From NCBI GenBank assembly GCA_910577585.1, contig CAJTNN010000016.1, positions 1 through 63,171 on the forward strand: 63,171 nt of DNA, written 5' to 3'. This DNA comes from an uncultured Muribaculaceae bacterium (lineage in GTDB: Bacteria; Bacteroidota; Bacteroidia; Bacteroidales; Muribaculaceae). Under the pieces are notes generated by a model. The model did no database searches. It was not told the origin of the DNA and saw only the letters and a program-made list of their open reading frames with translations. Position numbers and translations under genes: made by a program. Below are positions 7,532 through 18,800 of the stretch, piece by piece; the first letter of the stretch is position 1; every line of letters begins with the position of its first letter.

Positions 7532-7998
7532 AGTGCACATCTTCGGCAGCCGAATTGACGGCATATCTCAACAATGCCGCGCGGATTCTTGAAGAGGAAA
7601 TCTTCAGGTCGCTTGCCTATTTGGGTGAGCAGTGTGTGAGGATGGTGCGCGATCGCGATGGCCTCGCCAGCTGGTTTGACCAGACGGACAATCTCCGCTC
7701 TTCGATAGGATATGCCATATTCGGCGAGGGCCGCAAGGTTATCCAGTCGGCTTTTGAGCCTGTCATGAATGGTGCGCTCGGTACACAGGCCGGCCAGCAG
7801 ATGATTGACAGGCTTGCTTCGAAGTTCTCAGAGACCTACGCCCTTGTAGTGGTGGCCGGAATGGATTATGCTGATTATGTCGAGGCGCGTGACAACAAGG
7901 ATGTGCTCGCATCGACCGAGCTTTGGGCGAAATCCAAGATTGATGAATATCTGCGTATGGCAAAGAACCGCGCACAGACCCGCATAGCTGCACTATGA
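7522..7998 (+). CDS. HK97 gp10-like neck/tail component, 158 aa
   Basis: A helical N-terminus (AELTAYLNNAARILEEEIFRS) is followed by RMVRDRD and a YADYVEARDNKDVL motif near residue 115. The latter resembles the conserved Y-x-x-x-V-E segment of HK97 gp10-type proteins that join tail and neck. The start is probably TTG at 7522, overlapping the preceding gene by 10 bp, and its stop overlaps the next start (ATGA), so the neck genes are translationally coupled. Confidence 0.6.
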   Translation: MGIECTSSAAELTAYLNNAARILEEEIFRSLAYLGEQCVRMVRDRDGLASWFDQTDNLRSSIGYAIFGEGRKVIQSAFEPVMNGALGTQAGQQMIDRLASKFSETYALVVVAGMDYADYVEARDNKDVLASTELWAKSKIDEYLRMAKNRAQTRIAAL

Positions 7999-8393
7999 AG
8001 ACAGAACATGAGATAAAGACCGACATTTGGCGTCTGCTCAAATCATCGGCGTTGGCCAAGACAATAAGCGGCACCGTCTCCAAGACCGGACGACATGCAG
8101 GGTCAAGGTTGGAGGATGTGGTGGTGTCGGTGTTGTCGTCGGTCATGATTGGTCAATCGCAGGAAGTCTACGTCAATGTCAATATCTACGTGTCGGATGT
8201 GATGCGTGGCGAGGCCTACGAGGAGAATAGCCTGCGGCTTGCCGAGTTGAGCCGACTGGCATATGAAGTGCTCAATGCAGGGAATGTCGATGGATTCAGA
8301 ATCACGCTGGCTGAGCAGAAGACGTATGATGTGGCCGGACTCAATGAGCATATGATAAACAATAAGGTATTGTATCAATACTGTAACGAATAA
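7995..8393 (+). CDS. Tail terminator/completion-like protein, 132 aa
   Basis: The gene lies between the gp10-like gene and the tail tube gene, where siphoviruses encode the tail terminator (gpU-like) that caps the tail tube. The protein has alternating helix and strand with a VYVNVNIYVSD strand pair in the middle. It overlaps the previous gene by 4 bp (ATGA). The assignment is positional plus the alpha/beta pattern. Confidence 0.55.
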   Translation: MKTEHEIKTDIWRLLKSSALAKTISGTVSKTGRHAGSRLEDVVVSVLSSVMIGQSQEVYVNVNIYVSDVMRGEAYEENSLRLAELSRLAYEVLNAGNVDGFRITLAEQKTYDVAGLNEHMINNKVLYQYCNE

Positions 8394-8421
8394 TCATCTC
8401 TAAAAACAAATAGATAGAACT

Positions 8422-8910
8422 ATGGAATTAGCATGGGGTAAAAACAAGCATTGGCTCCTGCCTCTCGTCAACGGCAAGCCGGATAAGACAAAGGCTATCG
8501 CGCTCTATACTCCGGTTGACGGCACTCTTCAGCTCACCCCGACAAAGGGTGATAAGCAGGAGGCTCTCATCGAGGGTGGCGAGACCGAGGCCGTGAAGTA
8601 CAAGAAAAACAAGCACCAGGTAGTCTTCGAAGTCCGACAGGGTAACGAGGATGGCACTCCGCGCAAGAAACCTATCGAGGATAACGATGGTGTCATCGAG
8701 GGCGAGTATCAGTATCTCTGCCAGCCCGAGAATGCCAAGGTCGAGGGTATCCGCGTCGACCGTTGCATCGTGTCGTGCGAGGACTCTCTGAATATGTCGG
8801 ACGGTGGTCGCTGGAAGTATACCATCGATGCTCTCAAACCCTCCGAGGGCAACACCGTGAAGTGGGAGGTTATCACCGACCCGACCGCAGATGCAGCGAA
8901 GACCGAATGA
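8422..8910 (+). CDS. Major tail tube protein, 162 aa
   Basis: A soluble beta-rich protein (ELAWGKNKHWLLPLVNGKP) with repeated short strands and charged loops, located between the tail terminator and the tail assembly chaperone, which is the usual place of the tube subunit. It would polymerise as hexameric rings along the tape measure. A charged EALIEGGETEAVKYKKN loop lies near residue 50. The family is not named with certainty, but the position makes the role likely. Confidence 0.6.
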   Translation: MELAWGKNKHWLLPLVNGKPDKTKAIALYTPVDGTLQLTPTKGDKQEALIEGGETEAVKYKKNKHQVVFEVRQGNEDGTPRKKPIEDNDGVIEGEYQYLCQPENAKVEGIRVDRCIVSCEDSLNMSDGGRWKYTIDALKPSEGNTVKWEVITDPTADAAKTE

Positions 8911-8939
8911 TTGACAGTTGTCAAACTTGACACATAAAA

Positions 8940-9653
8940 ATGCTTTCAGAAACTGAATTGAATGAAACTCTCGCGGACGCGGTCATGGCTCGGCCGCGAG
9001 AGTTTTTTATTGGACAGCGGCGATATTGTCTGTGGCCACTGACGCTTGGCAAATCGCTGATGTTGCAGCGCCATCTCGATGCACTCGATATTGACTACGG
9101 CATGCTTTCGCGCAATGCCTCGCTCGAAGTGATGCGCATCGTAGCCAATAAGCGCTCTGAAGTGTGCTACATCATAGCCATAGCCTCATTCAATGCCTTT
9201 TCGGAACTTTGCAATTCGCAGACGCTCAAGTGTAGGGCGACTCTGTTTGAACATGAGCTGGATGCCGATGAGCTTGCGAAGATATTGCTGGTAATGCTTC
9301 GCGAACCCAAAGTGGAGTCTTTGCTTGAAGCCGCAGGTATTGTCAAAGACCAGCAGGAGCAGGCGCGGATTGCCCGGCATAAGAATCGCGATGGGCATAC
9401 GCTTTCGTTCGGCGGCAAGAGCATCTTCGGGCAACTGATTGATGCGGCGTGCCAGCGCTATGGCTGGACGAAGGAGTATGTGGTCTGGGGCATCGACCTC
9501 ACAAGCCTTAAGCTCATGTTAGCCGATTCGGTCAATACAGTCTATCTGAGCGACGACGATATAAAAGCACTCGGATTGCGTGGCGGCAGGCGTGAGGTCT
9601 ACGGCATGACCGAGGAGGATATTGCCAAGCTCAAGGCGATGGACTGGACATAA
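8940..9653 (+). CDS. Tail assembly chaperone-like protein, 237 aa
   Basis: A helical cytosolic protein directly before the tape measure gene, the position of gpG/gpGT-like chaperones that keep the tape measure soluble during tail assembly. The C-terminal part (SLKLMLADSVNTVYLSDDD) is small and acidic. Many phages make a longer form by ribosomal slippage; I saw no slippery heptamer near the stop, and 9654-9777 holds no clear second ORF. The role is inferred from position. Confidence 0.55.
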   Translation: MLSETELNETLADAVMARPREFFIGQRRYCLWPLTLGKSLMLQRHLDALDIDYGMLSRNASLEVMRIVANKRSEVCYIIAIASFNAFSELCNSQTLKCRATLFEHELDADELAKILLVMLREPKVESLLEAAGIVKDQQEQARIARHKNRDGHTLSFGGKSIFGQLIDAACQRYGWTKEYVVWGIDLTSLKLMLADSVNTVYLSDDDIKALGLRGGRREVYGMTEEDIAKLKAMDWT

Positions 9654-9777
9654 GCCGCTTCTGCCGGCGCACATATCTTTTCAATACTCCTTTTCACCTC
9701 TGCGGCCACCCCGGTAATCTCGCGGCTCTCACGCGCAATCTCGGCGATAAATCATCTAATTCCAAATACTCCATTAT

Positions 9778-12700
9778 ATGGCAGGACTGAACTTTGCATT
9801 CACAGGCGACAATTCCAACTTCATGCGGGCCCTCAACGAAGTCACGGCTGGCGTGCAAAGCGCCACGCGGCAGATTGAAGCGGAAGGGGGTAATATCGAA
9901 TCTATCTTTAACAAGATAAAATATGGGGCTGCTACTCTTGGAATTGCAACCGGACTAAAAGAACTTGTAAGCCAGGTCGCATCTACAAGAGGAGAGTTTC
10001 AGCAGCTGGAAATAGCATTTGAAACAATGCTTGGCAGTGCGGCAGAATCTGAGGCTCTCATGAGTCAGTTGAAAAAGACTGCTGCTATCACGCCATTTGA
10101 GATGGACGATGTTACGAATGGTGCTAAATCATTGCTGGCATACGGAATTGAAGCGGATAAGGTAAATGATACACTTATTCGCCTTGGTGATATTGCAGCT
10201 GGCTTATCTATACCATTAAATGACTTGACTTATCTGTATGGCACGACTATGGTGCAAGGGCGTATGTTCACTCAGGATTTGCGTCAGTTCCAAGGTCGTG
10301 GCATCCCGATTGCCGATGAATTGGCAAAAGTGCTGGGCATTGCTAAAGATAAAATCGGAGATGCTGTAACAGCAGGTAAAGTTGGAGCTAAGGAATTCGA
10401 GCAAGCTATCATAAATATGACCGCTGAAGGAAGTAAATTTGGCGGACTTATGGAGAAGCAATCAGCTTCAATTATCGGGCAATGGTCGAATATCGAGGAT
10501 GCAATATCTCAGATGTTCAATGAGATTGGTGAGAAATCCCAAGGTGTTATTGAAGCTGGATTAGCAGGCGTGTCGGCATTGGTCGAAAATTGGCAGCAGG
10601 TAGTTTTTATCCTCGGAGATGTTGCGGCAGCATACGGAGCACAGAAAGCCTATCTTATGCTCGATTCAGCTTTTGATACAGCAAAAGTCAATTATAGTTA
10701 TGATGCTGAAATCGCTCAGTTACAAGCATTGCTTCCTCCTAAAGAAGAAGCCGTTCAGACTACGCTTCAAGAAGCAGTTGCTAGCGGAAAGTTGACGGAG
10801 GCCAAGGCAGCTCAGATACTCGCAATGCGCGAGGAAGCTGAAATGTATCTTGAATCTCTTGCACTTAAAGCTGAAGATGCGAAACAAGCCGAAATAACAG
10901 CCCAAGCCAATCTTACCACCGCGCTTCAGGAACAAAGTATTGCAGAAGAGTTTGTGGCAGCTGCTAAAGAAAAATGGGAGGCGGCTTATGATTCAGCAGA
11001 TGCAATAGCTGAAGAATTAGCTGCGGAAGAGTTGGAAACTGCGCAGGCTCTCGCTTCAGAAGCTGCTGATACAGTGTCGGCGGCGTCTAAAGAAGCAAAA
11101 GCTGCATCGTCGGCACATGTTACGGCTCAACAGACTTTAGAATCAGCATCAACTACTGTAAACACTGCCCAGACTACCGGAAATACAGCAGCTACCGGAG
11201 TATTGACAATCGCTAAAGAGAAATTAGCATTGGCAATAGCTAAGGTTAATATGATGTTAAAAGCTAATCAGTTCGCCCTTGTTTTGGGTGCAGTAATCGC
11301 TTTGGGTTATGCTATCTATGAGCTGGCTACATATCAGACTCACCTTGAAAAGTCGATGGAATCAGCAAATAAAGCAATCGAGAAAGAGAATGCATCTATG
11401 AGTAAAGAGCAATCTGAACTTGATGAGCTAAAAAAGAAGCTGGAATCCGCGAAAAAAGGTACTGATGAATGGAAAAATACAAAGGACCAGATTGTATCAC
11501 AATTCGGAAAGTATCATTCCGGACTTGATGCAGAAATTGAGAAAACTGGAGATTTAACATTAAGTTATCAGAAATTAACTACGGCTATACGTCTTTCAGC
11601 AGCTGCGCGGGCGGTTGATGCATTTCGCAAAGATACGGATTTACAGAAAGACATAGAGAAAACCTTAGGTAAGCTTTCAGATAAATTAGATAACGTTAAA
11701 AAAGTTGATAATCAAGGTCGACTTATCATTGATGATAGAGGAAATTCTACAAAAACAAAGGTTGCTGGGAATTTAAAAAGAGAGATTCAACAAAAAGCTT
11801 ATGAGTATGTAACTGGCAAAGATGTTGAGTTTACTGAGAAAGAGAAAGCCTATTTAAATCAAATAGGATTCTTTAGCAGTGATGCCACATTCAGTTCTGT
11901 TTACTCAGCTGGATTTGGTAGAAAATTGCGTGAAAAACATATTGAAAATAAGGAAGCTGAAGGGAAAATTTATGAAAAATTTGGCACCACTGAAGCAGAA
12001 GTATTTTCACTACCCAGTTCTTCAAATAAAGATAATTCTCAAAATCTTCAAAAGGCTTATAAAGATGCTGAAAAGGAATATAACGATGCTAAAGCACTCG
12101 TAAAGAAGATGGAGGAGAATCGCAGCTCTTATACTCAGAAACAGTATGAAGATGCAAAATCGAGTCTAAAAGATGCTAAAAAGACATTTGAAGACTTAGG
12201 AGGAGTTACGAAATCCAAGAAATCCACCGGCTCGACCCCTGCGCAGATAGAATCGAAGCAGGAGTCAGCACATCAGAAGTTGCTCGACCTCATGAAGCAG
12301 CAAGCCGAGGAGCGCCTTAAGCTCCAGCAGCAGTATGTGTATGAGGAGTGGCAGAACCGCATCGACCTCATGGATGAGGGGGAGGCAAAGGTCTTAGCCC
12401 AGCAGCAGCTCAACGATGCCAAGGAACTTGCCTCGCTTGAAGAGCAGAAGCAGTCGGCGGTCAAGGCTGAAATCGCGCGTCAGAAGGCTCTGTTTGACGC
12501 CCGGCAGGATGAACTTGCGGCTGACAACAAGAAGTATGCCAAACAGGTATTCGACCCCCAGACAGATGTCAAGCAAGATGAAATAAAGTCCATAACAGAG
12601 CGCTACGACTCTCTGCAGGCACAACTGCTCCAGAAGCAGGAAAAGGCGCAGCAAGACCGACTTTCGGCTGCCAAGGAATCATTCAATGCCTACTTTAAGG

Positions 12701-14955
12701 AATATGGCAGTTATGAGCAGCAGCGCCTTGCAATCGAGGAGGAGTATAATCAGAAGATTTCAGAGGCCTCCGATACCGGTGAGCGCCTTATGCTCAATGC
12801 GCAGAAGGATGCGGCGCTGGCTCAGCTGGATTATGACCAATGGCTCAATTCGGGCGATGTGGCTCTTGCTTTCGGCGACATATCCAATCTGTCGAAGCAG
12901 ACGGTGTCGCGTCTGATAGCCGACATGGAGAAGTATCGCAGCAAGATTGTCGAGACGTTTGACCCAGAGAAGATTCAAAAGTATGAGGAAGCCCTGGCCA
13001 ATCTCCATGCCGCTGATGTCGAGAACTCATTCGGTGCTTTCAGCAGCATGGTGCCGGAATATTTCACAAAGCGCCTCTCGCTGCAAAAGCAAATCAATGA
13101 GCAGACGCAGATTGGGCTTGAACTGACCCGGAAGCAGAACGACCTCACGCAACGCACCGACATTCAGCGCACCGTAGTGAGTGCTCTTGCCAAGTCCAAG
13201 GGCTATAACCTCTCTAAAGAGGATATGGCAGATTCCTCCAAGATGCAGACTCTGGCAACCAAGATGGGCACTGCGGCATCCAATGGCGACAAGCTTGCTG
13301 CAGCACTTCAGAAGGCTCTTGAAAATCTTCTCGAACTCAATGGTGAGGCGGCTGAGCTGGAGAAGGTCTCCAAATCATGGAATGGCAATTTGTCTACCTT
13401 GAAGGAGACTCTTGCCGATCTTGAAGGTGAAGAGAAATTCAAGGCTATATGCGAGGCCGTCGGCACGGCCGCTGATATGGTAGGCGACCTTGCATCGAGC
13501 GGTGCTGAACTTGCTGACGCTCTCGGAGCCGAGGGCTTGGGCGAGGCAATGGAATATGTGGGTGAGGCCATGAACAGTGTGGGCAACATCGCATCGGGCT
13601 TCGCGCAGGGTGGACTCATCGGAGGCATCGCTGCGGCAGCCGGAGAGGTGATGAACTGGGCTACAAAGCTCATAATGGCAGGTGATGAGAGACACCAGAA
13701 GAATATCGAGGCTTTGCAGGAAAGGATTGACGACCTCGCGGACTCCTACGACAAACTTGGCGAGGCAGCTGATAATGCTTACTCTGCAAGTGCCGCCAAT
13801 ATAATAGAGCAGCAGAATCAGAATCTTATGCAGCAAAAACAACTCATCCGGCAGCAGCGGCAGGAAGAGGAGGCGAAGAAGAAGACCGATGAGGATAAGC
13901 TGAAAGAATATGATGAGGCGCTCGCTGAGATTGATGAGCAGATAAAGGCCAATAAGGAATCTGCCAAAGAGGCTCTCATCGGCTCAGATATAAAGTCGGC
14001 TATCAGCGATTTTGCTGATGCCTATGCCTCGGCATGGGAGGACGGCACAGATGCGGCGCAGAAGTCGGTGGCAACTGTGAAAGCTCTCATAACATCAGCT
14101 CTCACGGAATCGCTCAAACAGAAACTGAAATCATCCACCACGGCTTTCTATGACCAGCTCGCCGCGGCTATGGCTGACGGTATTCTCACAGAGGATGAGA
14201 TGAAGGCCCTTGATAAACTGAAGGTGGAGATGGATAAGATTGCAGCAGCCGAGGAGAGCCGTTACAAGACCATCCTTGACCGCTACAAGGACCTTGATGA
14301 GCTGCGTGAGGAGCTTACCGACATCAGCTTTGATTCGGTGCGTGATAACTTCAAGTCGTTGCTCTCCGATATGGAATCATCGACCGCTGACTTTACAGAA
14401 TCCTTCACCGACATGCTGCGCAACGCACTTATCGATGGTCTCATGGATTCGAAGTATGAGGCATTGCTCAAAGATTGGTATGCCGCCTTCGCTACTGCCA
14501 TGGAGGATATGACTCTGAGCGATGAAGAGCGTGAGGAGCTGCGTCAGCAATATGATGCGATTGTCAGCCAAGGCATAGCTGACAGGAATGCAATAAATGA
14601 GATTGTAGGTGGCGGCGCATATTCGCAGTCGGCCACTGCCGGAGGATGGGGCACAATGGGGCAGGATACAGCCGAGGAACTCAACGGTCGCTTCACGGCT
14701 CTGACTGAACTGAGTGTCATAGGCAATGAGCATTTAGCGGAGTCCAATCGCATAGCGCTCGACATACTCGCCACACTTCGCAGTCTACAAGGCTTCTCGG
14801 TGGCGGCTACTACTGACCCGACCCTGCTCTCAATCAAGGACATGATGTTTCTTTCTACTGGCTATCTCGAAGATATATCACGCTACACACGCTATCTGAT
14901 ACAGATACAGGCCGGTATAGCCGAACTTAACACATTAATCAATCAAAGGTTATGA
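9778..14955 (+). CDS. Tail tape measure protein, 1725 aa
   Basis: The longest helical protein of the tail module and therefore the ruler of tail length. Residues 1-250 contain the conserved tape-measure region (QLEIAFETMLGSAAESEALM; DLRQFQGRGIPIADELAKVL). Long Ala/Glu/Lys coiled coils follow, with one hydrophobic helix at about residues 498-518 (ALVLGAVIALGYAIYELATY). A Gly/Ala-rich amphipathic stretch lies near residues 1240-1300 and more coiled coil follows. The stop overlaps the next start (ATGA). DNA from about 9890 to 12230 is clearly AT-richer than the rest of the gene, suggesting that a foreign segment replaced the middle of the protein. Confidence 0.9.
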   Translation: MAGLNFAFTGDNSNFMRALNEVTAGVQSATRQIEAEGGNIESIFNKIKYGAATLGIATGLKELVSQVASTRGEFQQLEIAFETMLGSAAESEALMSQLKKTAAITPFEMDDVTNGAKSLLAYGIEADKVNDTLIRLGDIAAGLSIPLNDLTYLYGTTMVQGRMFTQDLRQFQGRGIPIADELAKVLGIAKDKIGDAVTAGKVGAKEFEQAIINMTAEGSKFGGLMEKQSASIIGQWSNIEDAISQMFNEIGEKSQGVIEAGLAGVSALVENWQQVVFILGDVAAAYGAQKAYLMLDSAFDTAKVNYSYDAEIAQLQALLPPKEEAVQTTLQEAVASGKLTEAKAAQILAMREEAEMYLESLALKAEDAKQAEITAQANLTTALQEQSIAEEFVAAAKEKWEAAYDSADAIAEELAAEELETAQALASEAADTVSAASKEAKAASSAHVTAQQTLESASTTVNTAQTTGNTAATGVLTIAKEKLALAIAKVNMMLKANQFALVLGAVIALGYAIYELATYQTHLEKSMESANKAIEKENASMSKEQSELDELKKKLESAKKGTDEWKNTKDQIVSQFGKYHSGLDAEIEKTGDLTLSYQKLTTAIRLSAAARAVDAFRKDTDLQKDIEKTLGKLSDKLDNVKKVDNQGRLIIDDRGNSTKTKVAGNLKREIQQKAYEYVTGKDVEFTEKEKAYLNQIGFFSSDATFSSVYSAGFGRKLREKHIENKEAEGKIYEKFGTTEAEVFSLPSSSNKDNSQNLQKAYKDAEKEYNDAKALVKKMEENRSSYTQKQYEDAKSSLKDAKKTFEDLGGVTKSKKSTGSTPAQIESKQESAHQKLLDLMKQQAEERLKLQQQYVYEEWQNRIDLMDEGEAKVLAQQQLNDAKELASLEEQKQSAVKAEIARQKALFDARQDELAADNKKYAKQVFDPQTDVKQDEIKSITERYDSLQAQLLQKQEKAQQDRLSAAKESFNAYFKEYGSYEQQRLAIEEEYNQKISEASDTGERLMLNAQKDAALAQLDYDQWLNSGDVALAFGDISNLSKQTVSRLIADMEKYRSKIVETFDPEKIQKYEEALANLHAADVENSFGAFSSMVPEYFTKRLSLQKQINEQTQIGLELTRKQNDLTQRTDIQRTVVSALAKSKGYNLSKEDMADSSKMQTLATKMGTAASNGDKLAAALQKALENLLELNGEAAELEKVSKSWNGNLSTLKETLADLEGEEKFKAICEAVGTAADMVGDLASSGAELADALGAEGLGEAMEYVGEAMNSVGNIASGFAQGGLIGGIAAAAGEVMNWATKLIMAGDERHQKNIEALQERIDDLADSYDKLGEAADNAYSASAANIIEQQNQNLMQQKQLIRQQRQEEEAKKKTDEDKLKEYDEALAEIDEQIKANKESAKEALIGSDIKSAISDFADAYASAWEDGTDAAQKSVATVKALITSALTESLKQKLKSSTTAFYDQLAAAMADGILTEDEMKALDKLKVEMDKIAAAEESRYKTILDRYKDLDELREELTDISFDSVRDNFKSLLSDMESSTADFTESFTDMLRNALIDGLMDSKYEALLKDWYAAFATAMEDMTLSDEEREELRQQYDAIVSQGIADRNAINEIVGGGAYSQSATAGGWGTMGQDTAEELNGRFTALTELSVIGNEHLAESNRIALDILATLRSLQGFSVAATTDPTLLSIKDMMFLSTGYLEDISRYTRYLIQIQAGIAELNTLINQRL

Positions 14956-15401
14956 ACGATTCTTTACAACGCATACGCCGCACGGCCATGGAGATGGGAG
15001 CTTGCCGTCTGGCCGGGCAGATGGATAGTCCGCGCGATGCCGTGCGTCTGCTCTTCACGGCGCAGGGGCGCGAGTTCTGCATGAAGCATCAGTGGCCCTC
15101 GCGTGCTGAGTTCGCTTCAATGGCTCGGGAGCTGGAGAATGAGCCGGGCATATTCATCGAGTCCGGACGTGCAATGACAGGCACGATTGATGTATTGGCC
15201 TCGGGAGCTTCTGATGTGACAGTACTTGCAAGCGGGGCTGACAGATTGCGGCATGTCGTGGCGTGCAATGGGGCGAGAGTGCGCCTTGATGTGCGCAATC
15301 ATGCAGTCGTGACGGCGTGCGCCTTCTCGGGGGCGCATATCGACATCACCAATGATGGCACCGGTAGTGTAACCCTTGAAATGTCTGACAGAAATGGCTG
15401 A
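14952..15401 (+). CDS. Hypothetical tail protein with short beta-repeat region, 149 aa
   Basis: The first 70 residues are helical. The rest (residues about 72-145) shows repeating short strands (GTIDVLASGASDVTVLASGA), as in beta-helix or fibre-like folds. It overlaps the tape measure by 4 bp and the next gene by 8 bp, so it belongs to the tail-tip assembly group. The exact role is unknown. Confidence 0.5.
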   Translation: MNDSLQRIRRTAMEMGACRLAGQMDSPRDAVRLLFTAQGREFCMKHQWPSRAEFASMARELENEPGIFIESGRAMTGTIDVLASGASDVTVLASGADRLRHVVACNGARVRLDVRNHAVVTACAFSGAHIDITNDGTGSVTLEMSDRNG

Positions 15402-15843
15402 ATCACCCTCACTGATAATCAACGGCAAGGATGCGAGAAAAGAGTGGGGGATAGTGACTACCTCCAATACCCTCGGCGCCCTGCTGGCACCACCCTCGAT
15501 GAAGAGCATGCCCACATTTGAGGTGCGTCTGGAGCATGGTGTGCGATATGACACATCGTCGCCAAGGATGGATGCGCGGCAGCTCAATCTGGAGCTCCAG
15601 CTCACTGCGCCCGATGTGGCCACATTCTATGCACGGCTCTCATCATTTGTGCGCACGCTGGTGAATAATCCGAAGTTTGAGCTATACACCGACGACCGCC
15701 CCGATGTGGTGTATAACCTGATTTATCAGAGCTGCCAGACCTTCACTCAATTTTGTCGTGGCATAGCCACTCTGAGTTTGAAATGCGTCGAACCAGACCC
15801 ATCCCAAAGGGCACCCATATCAACTACATCCTCTGACACTTAA
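15394..15843 (+). CDS. Distal tail (Dit-like) protein, 149 aa
   Basis: The protein begins MAESPSLIINGKDAR and contains DARQLNLELQLTAPDVATFY, a pattern of domains that open distal tail proteins. Position supports this: it lies between the tape measure and the large hub/fibre gene, where Dit forms the ring joining tube and baseplate. I chose the ATG at 15394 because the earlier start at 15376 overlaps the previous gene more and adds an atypical N-terminus. Confidence 0.55.
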   Translation: MAESPSLIINGKDARKEWGIVTTSNTLGALLAPPSMKSMPTFEVRLEHGVRYDTSSPRMDARQLNLELQLTAPDVATFYARLSSFVRTLVNNPKFELYTDDRPDVVYNLIYQSCQTFTQFCRGIATLSLKCVEPDPSQRAPISTTSSDT

Positions 15844-15854
15844 CCTCGCTTATA

Positions 15855-18800
15855 ATGACTTCTCTGAAGATATACAGTCCATTCTCGCAGACTCCTCTTG
15901 TGAGTGTCATCCCCAATGAGAAATGTCTGCGCAAGTTCTTACTGATGAGTGAGGACTCTCTCACGCTTTACTTCATATCGCAGTCGGCATTCGATATTCC
16001 GGTAGGCAGTTATGTGGAGTATGAGGGTAAGAGATTCATTCTGACTCAGCGGCAGCCCGGCAAGTGGAACGCCTCGACCGGAGTATGGGAATATACTGTG
16101 CGCTTCGACCTCTATTATCGGGCATGGGGCATGAAGATGCTGCGTTATGTAATTCCCGGCGCCACCACGCCTGCCGAGACCTCATTCACGCTTACATCTA
16201 ATCTTGCCACACATGGCAGCATGCTTCTGCGTGCAATCGCCGGTATCGGTTATGATGGATTCCGTGTGGAGTGCGACGACACGATAGATGCTTCGGAGGC
16301 TAAACTCGTTCAGTACAACAATATCTCAATCCTTGCAGGCATCGAGGCTGTAGCTAAGGCGTGGGATTGCGAATGGTGGGTGGATGTCAGCGATAAATCG
16401 ATTCACTTCGGCAAGCTTGTCAATAATCTTCGCTATGCCGTGGATTTTGAGGCAGGTGTCAACGTCAGCACTTTCAGCACTCAGACATCACAGTCGGAGG
16501 TGCCTAACAGATTATATGTATTCGGGTCAACTCGCAATCTTCCGTCCGGCTATCGTCAGACGGATGCGGCAGACACGCTGCCCGGAGTCGTTGCCTCGCG
16601 CCTCATGCTGCCCGAGGGCACGCCGTATCTTCAGACCGATCCGGAGCTGCCCGAGGATGCGGTTGTCGAGGGTGTGGCGGTGTTTGATGACGTATATCCC
16701 AAGACTGACCTTACGGTGTCGGTCGAGCCGGAATCGTATGAATCGGAAGTCCCGAATAATGACGGCACAGTCACACGCCAGCGATATTTCCGCATACGTT
16801 ACGACTACACTGCATTCAGATTCTACACCTCTTATATATTGCCAGATGAGGAATTGCATGTCATATTCACCTCCGGCCTGCTCAATGGCATGGATTTCGG
16901 CGTGCGCTTCAACCCTCTCGGGGTGGCTGAAAAGATGTCGGATGATACTGTCAACCCCGACTCGCAGATGTTTGAGATTGTGGCGAATGAGGATTACGGG
17001 CGCACTCTCCCCGACGATATTCTGAAGCCTCAGAAGGGCGACACGTTCATCCTTTATGGATGGGATGCCACAAAGGTTGCTGAGCTCGGGCTTATTCAGG
17101 CCGCCGAGAGTCTGCTGAAGGAGGAGGGATTGAAGGCCTTGGCTGAATATCGGGAGGATACATCATCTGTCAGCTGCCCGATGGCGTGGGATTGGATGAA
17201 AAGCCGTATCTCTGCCAATTCTCAACCCAAGCCGGGCGATAAGGTTAATGTGCACGATATCCTCATGTTCGGCAAGCAGGGTAGGGCTTCGCGCATCATC
17301 GGGTATCAGTATCCGATAGATGCGCCTTATACGGCATATACCTACACCTGCGGTGAAAATGTGACTCTGTCGCGCCTTAACTCCATGCAGCGCCAGATTG
17401 ACGGCATCGCCAAGAGTGGTGAGAAGATGAATGTCGCCAATGCACTCGATTTCCTGAGCAAGCGCCATGCCGACCGCACCCCCTATCGGCTCAGCTCTGA
17501 CACTGGCTTCGAGGTGGGTAATTTCTCTTCGAATACCTCGGGGGGATTCTTCGGGGTCGATGCCTCCGACGGCCGCAGCTATGCCGAGGTCGACCGACTC
17601 TATGTGCGTCTGCGTGCATATTTCGAGAGTCTGACCGTGATTGAGGCCGAGACTCTTGCCGGACGTCAGTATATCACCCCGGGCAGCGCGGTGAAGTGCG
17701 TGAAGGTCGAGGATAAGGGGAACTGCTACAGATGCTGGTATCTCTCGGAGCAGGATGGCGAGAAGCGCCATACCAAAATCGTGGCCGGTGACCAAGTCAT
17801 ATCCGAGGATTTCAACATCGGGGAGGGCACGTCCTCGCAGTCGGGCAATCGCCGATGGTGGCGTCTGGTCACCTCGGTCAGCAATGATGCCATGACCGAC
17901 CCGGCCACCGGAAACCATTACGGCTATATCGAGGTAAGCAAGACGGATTGTGAGAACGGTAGCGATGTGCCGCAGGAGGGCGATACGCTCTGCCAGTTCG
18001 GTTCGCGTGCCACTGAGAGCGATGGCAAGACCATGCGCACCGACCGTCAGAATGTAATACTGATAGACACTGTGGGCTCTGATGCTCCGTCAATCATCTT
18101 CTATCAAGGTGTCGACAGTTATTCGCTCGATAACCGCGACATCATCCACATGGGCTTCGATAAGTCCACCGGACGCCCTTTCCTGCGCAACTACGGCGAT
18201 TTCTATTCGGGCGACCGTGAGCGCACTACCTACATCAATTATGATGCCGGAAAGAAAGCGATGGATGCCAAGCTCGTATTGTCGCTTACTTCTCCCGTCA
18301 CGGATGCCGATGGCAATCAGTCTACGCTGGGCGATGTGCTGACGAGTGTCCTCGCGCAGTATTCGGCTGATGCCGTGGCATGGCATGATGATTTCCACAG
18401 CGGCGATGTGTGGATGCGCACCTCCAAGGATAATGGCGCCACATGGACAGATGCCATTCGCATTGTCGGCCAGCAGGGTGCTCCGGGCAATCCGGGCAAG
18501 GATGGCAGCTATGTGGTCTATCAGTGGGCCGTGGGGAATGATGCCGATAATGCCCCTGCGGCTGGTTGGACAGATACGCCTCCGGCTGACGTGAAGCCCG
18601 GCCAATATGTATGGATGCGCTCGGGCACTGTCACACCTCCTGGTACATCTCCTGCGGCCTACACCAATGCCATACGCCTCACTGGCGACCGTGGTGCTGA
18701 TGGTGATTCTGTCTATTTGCTTGACCTTGGCAATGAGATGGCTGGTGTGGTGTGTGATGCTGATGGTGTGGTCGTGGCAGGTCAGTTGCCTGTCAGCTCT

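Noticed and set aside
9560..9777. Programmed frameshift of the tail assembly chaperone
   Set aside because: No slippery heptamer near the stop and no second ORF in the following 124 bp were seen.
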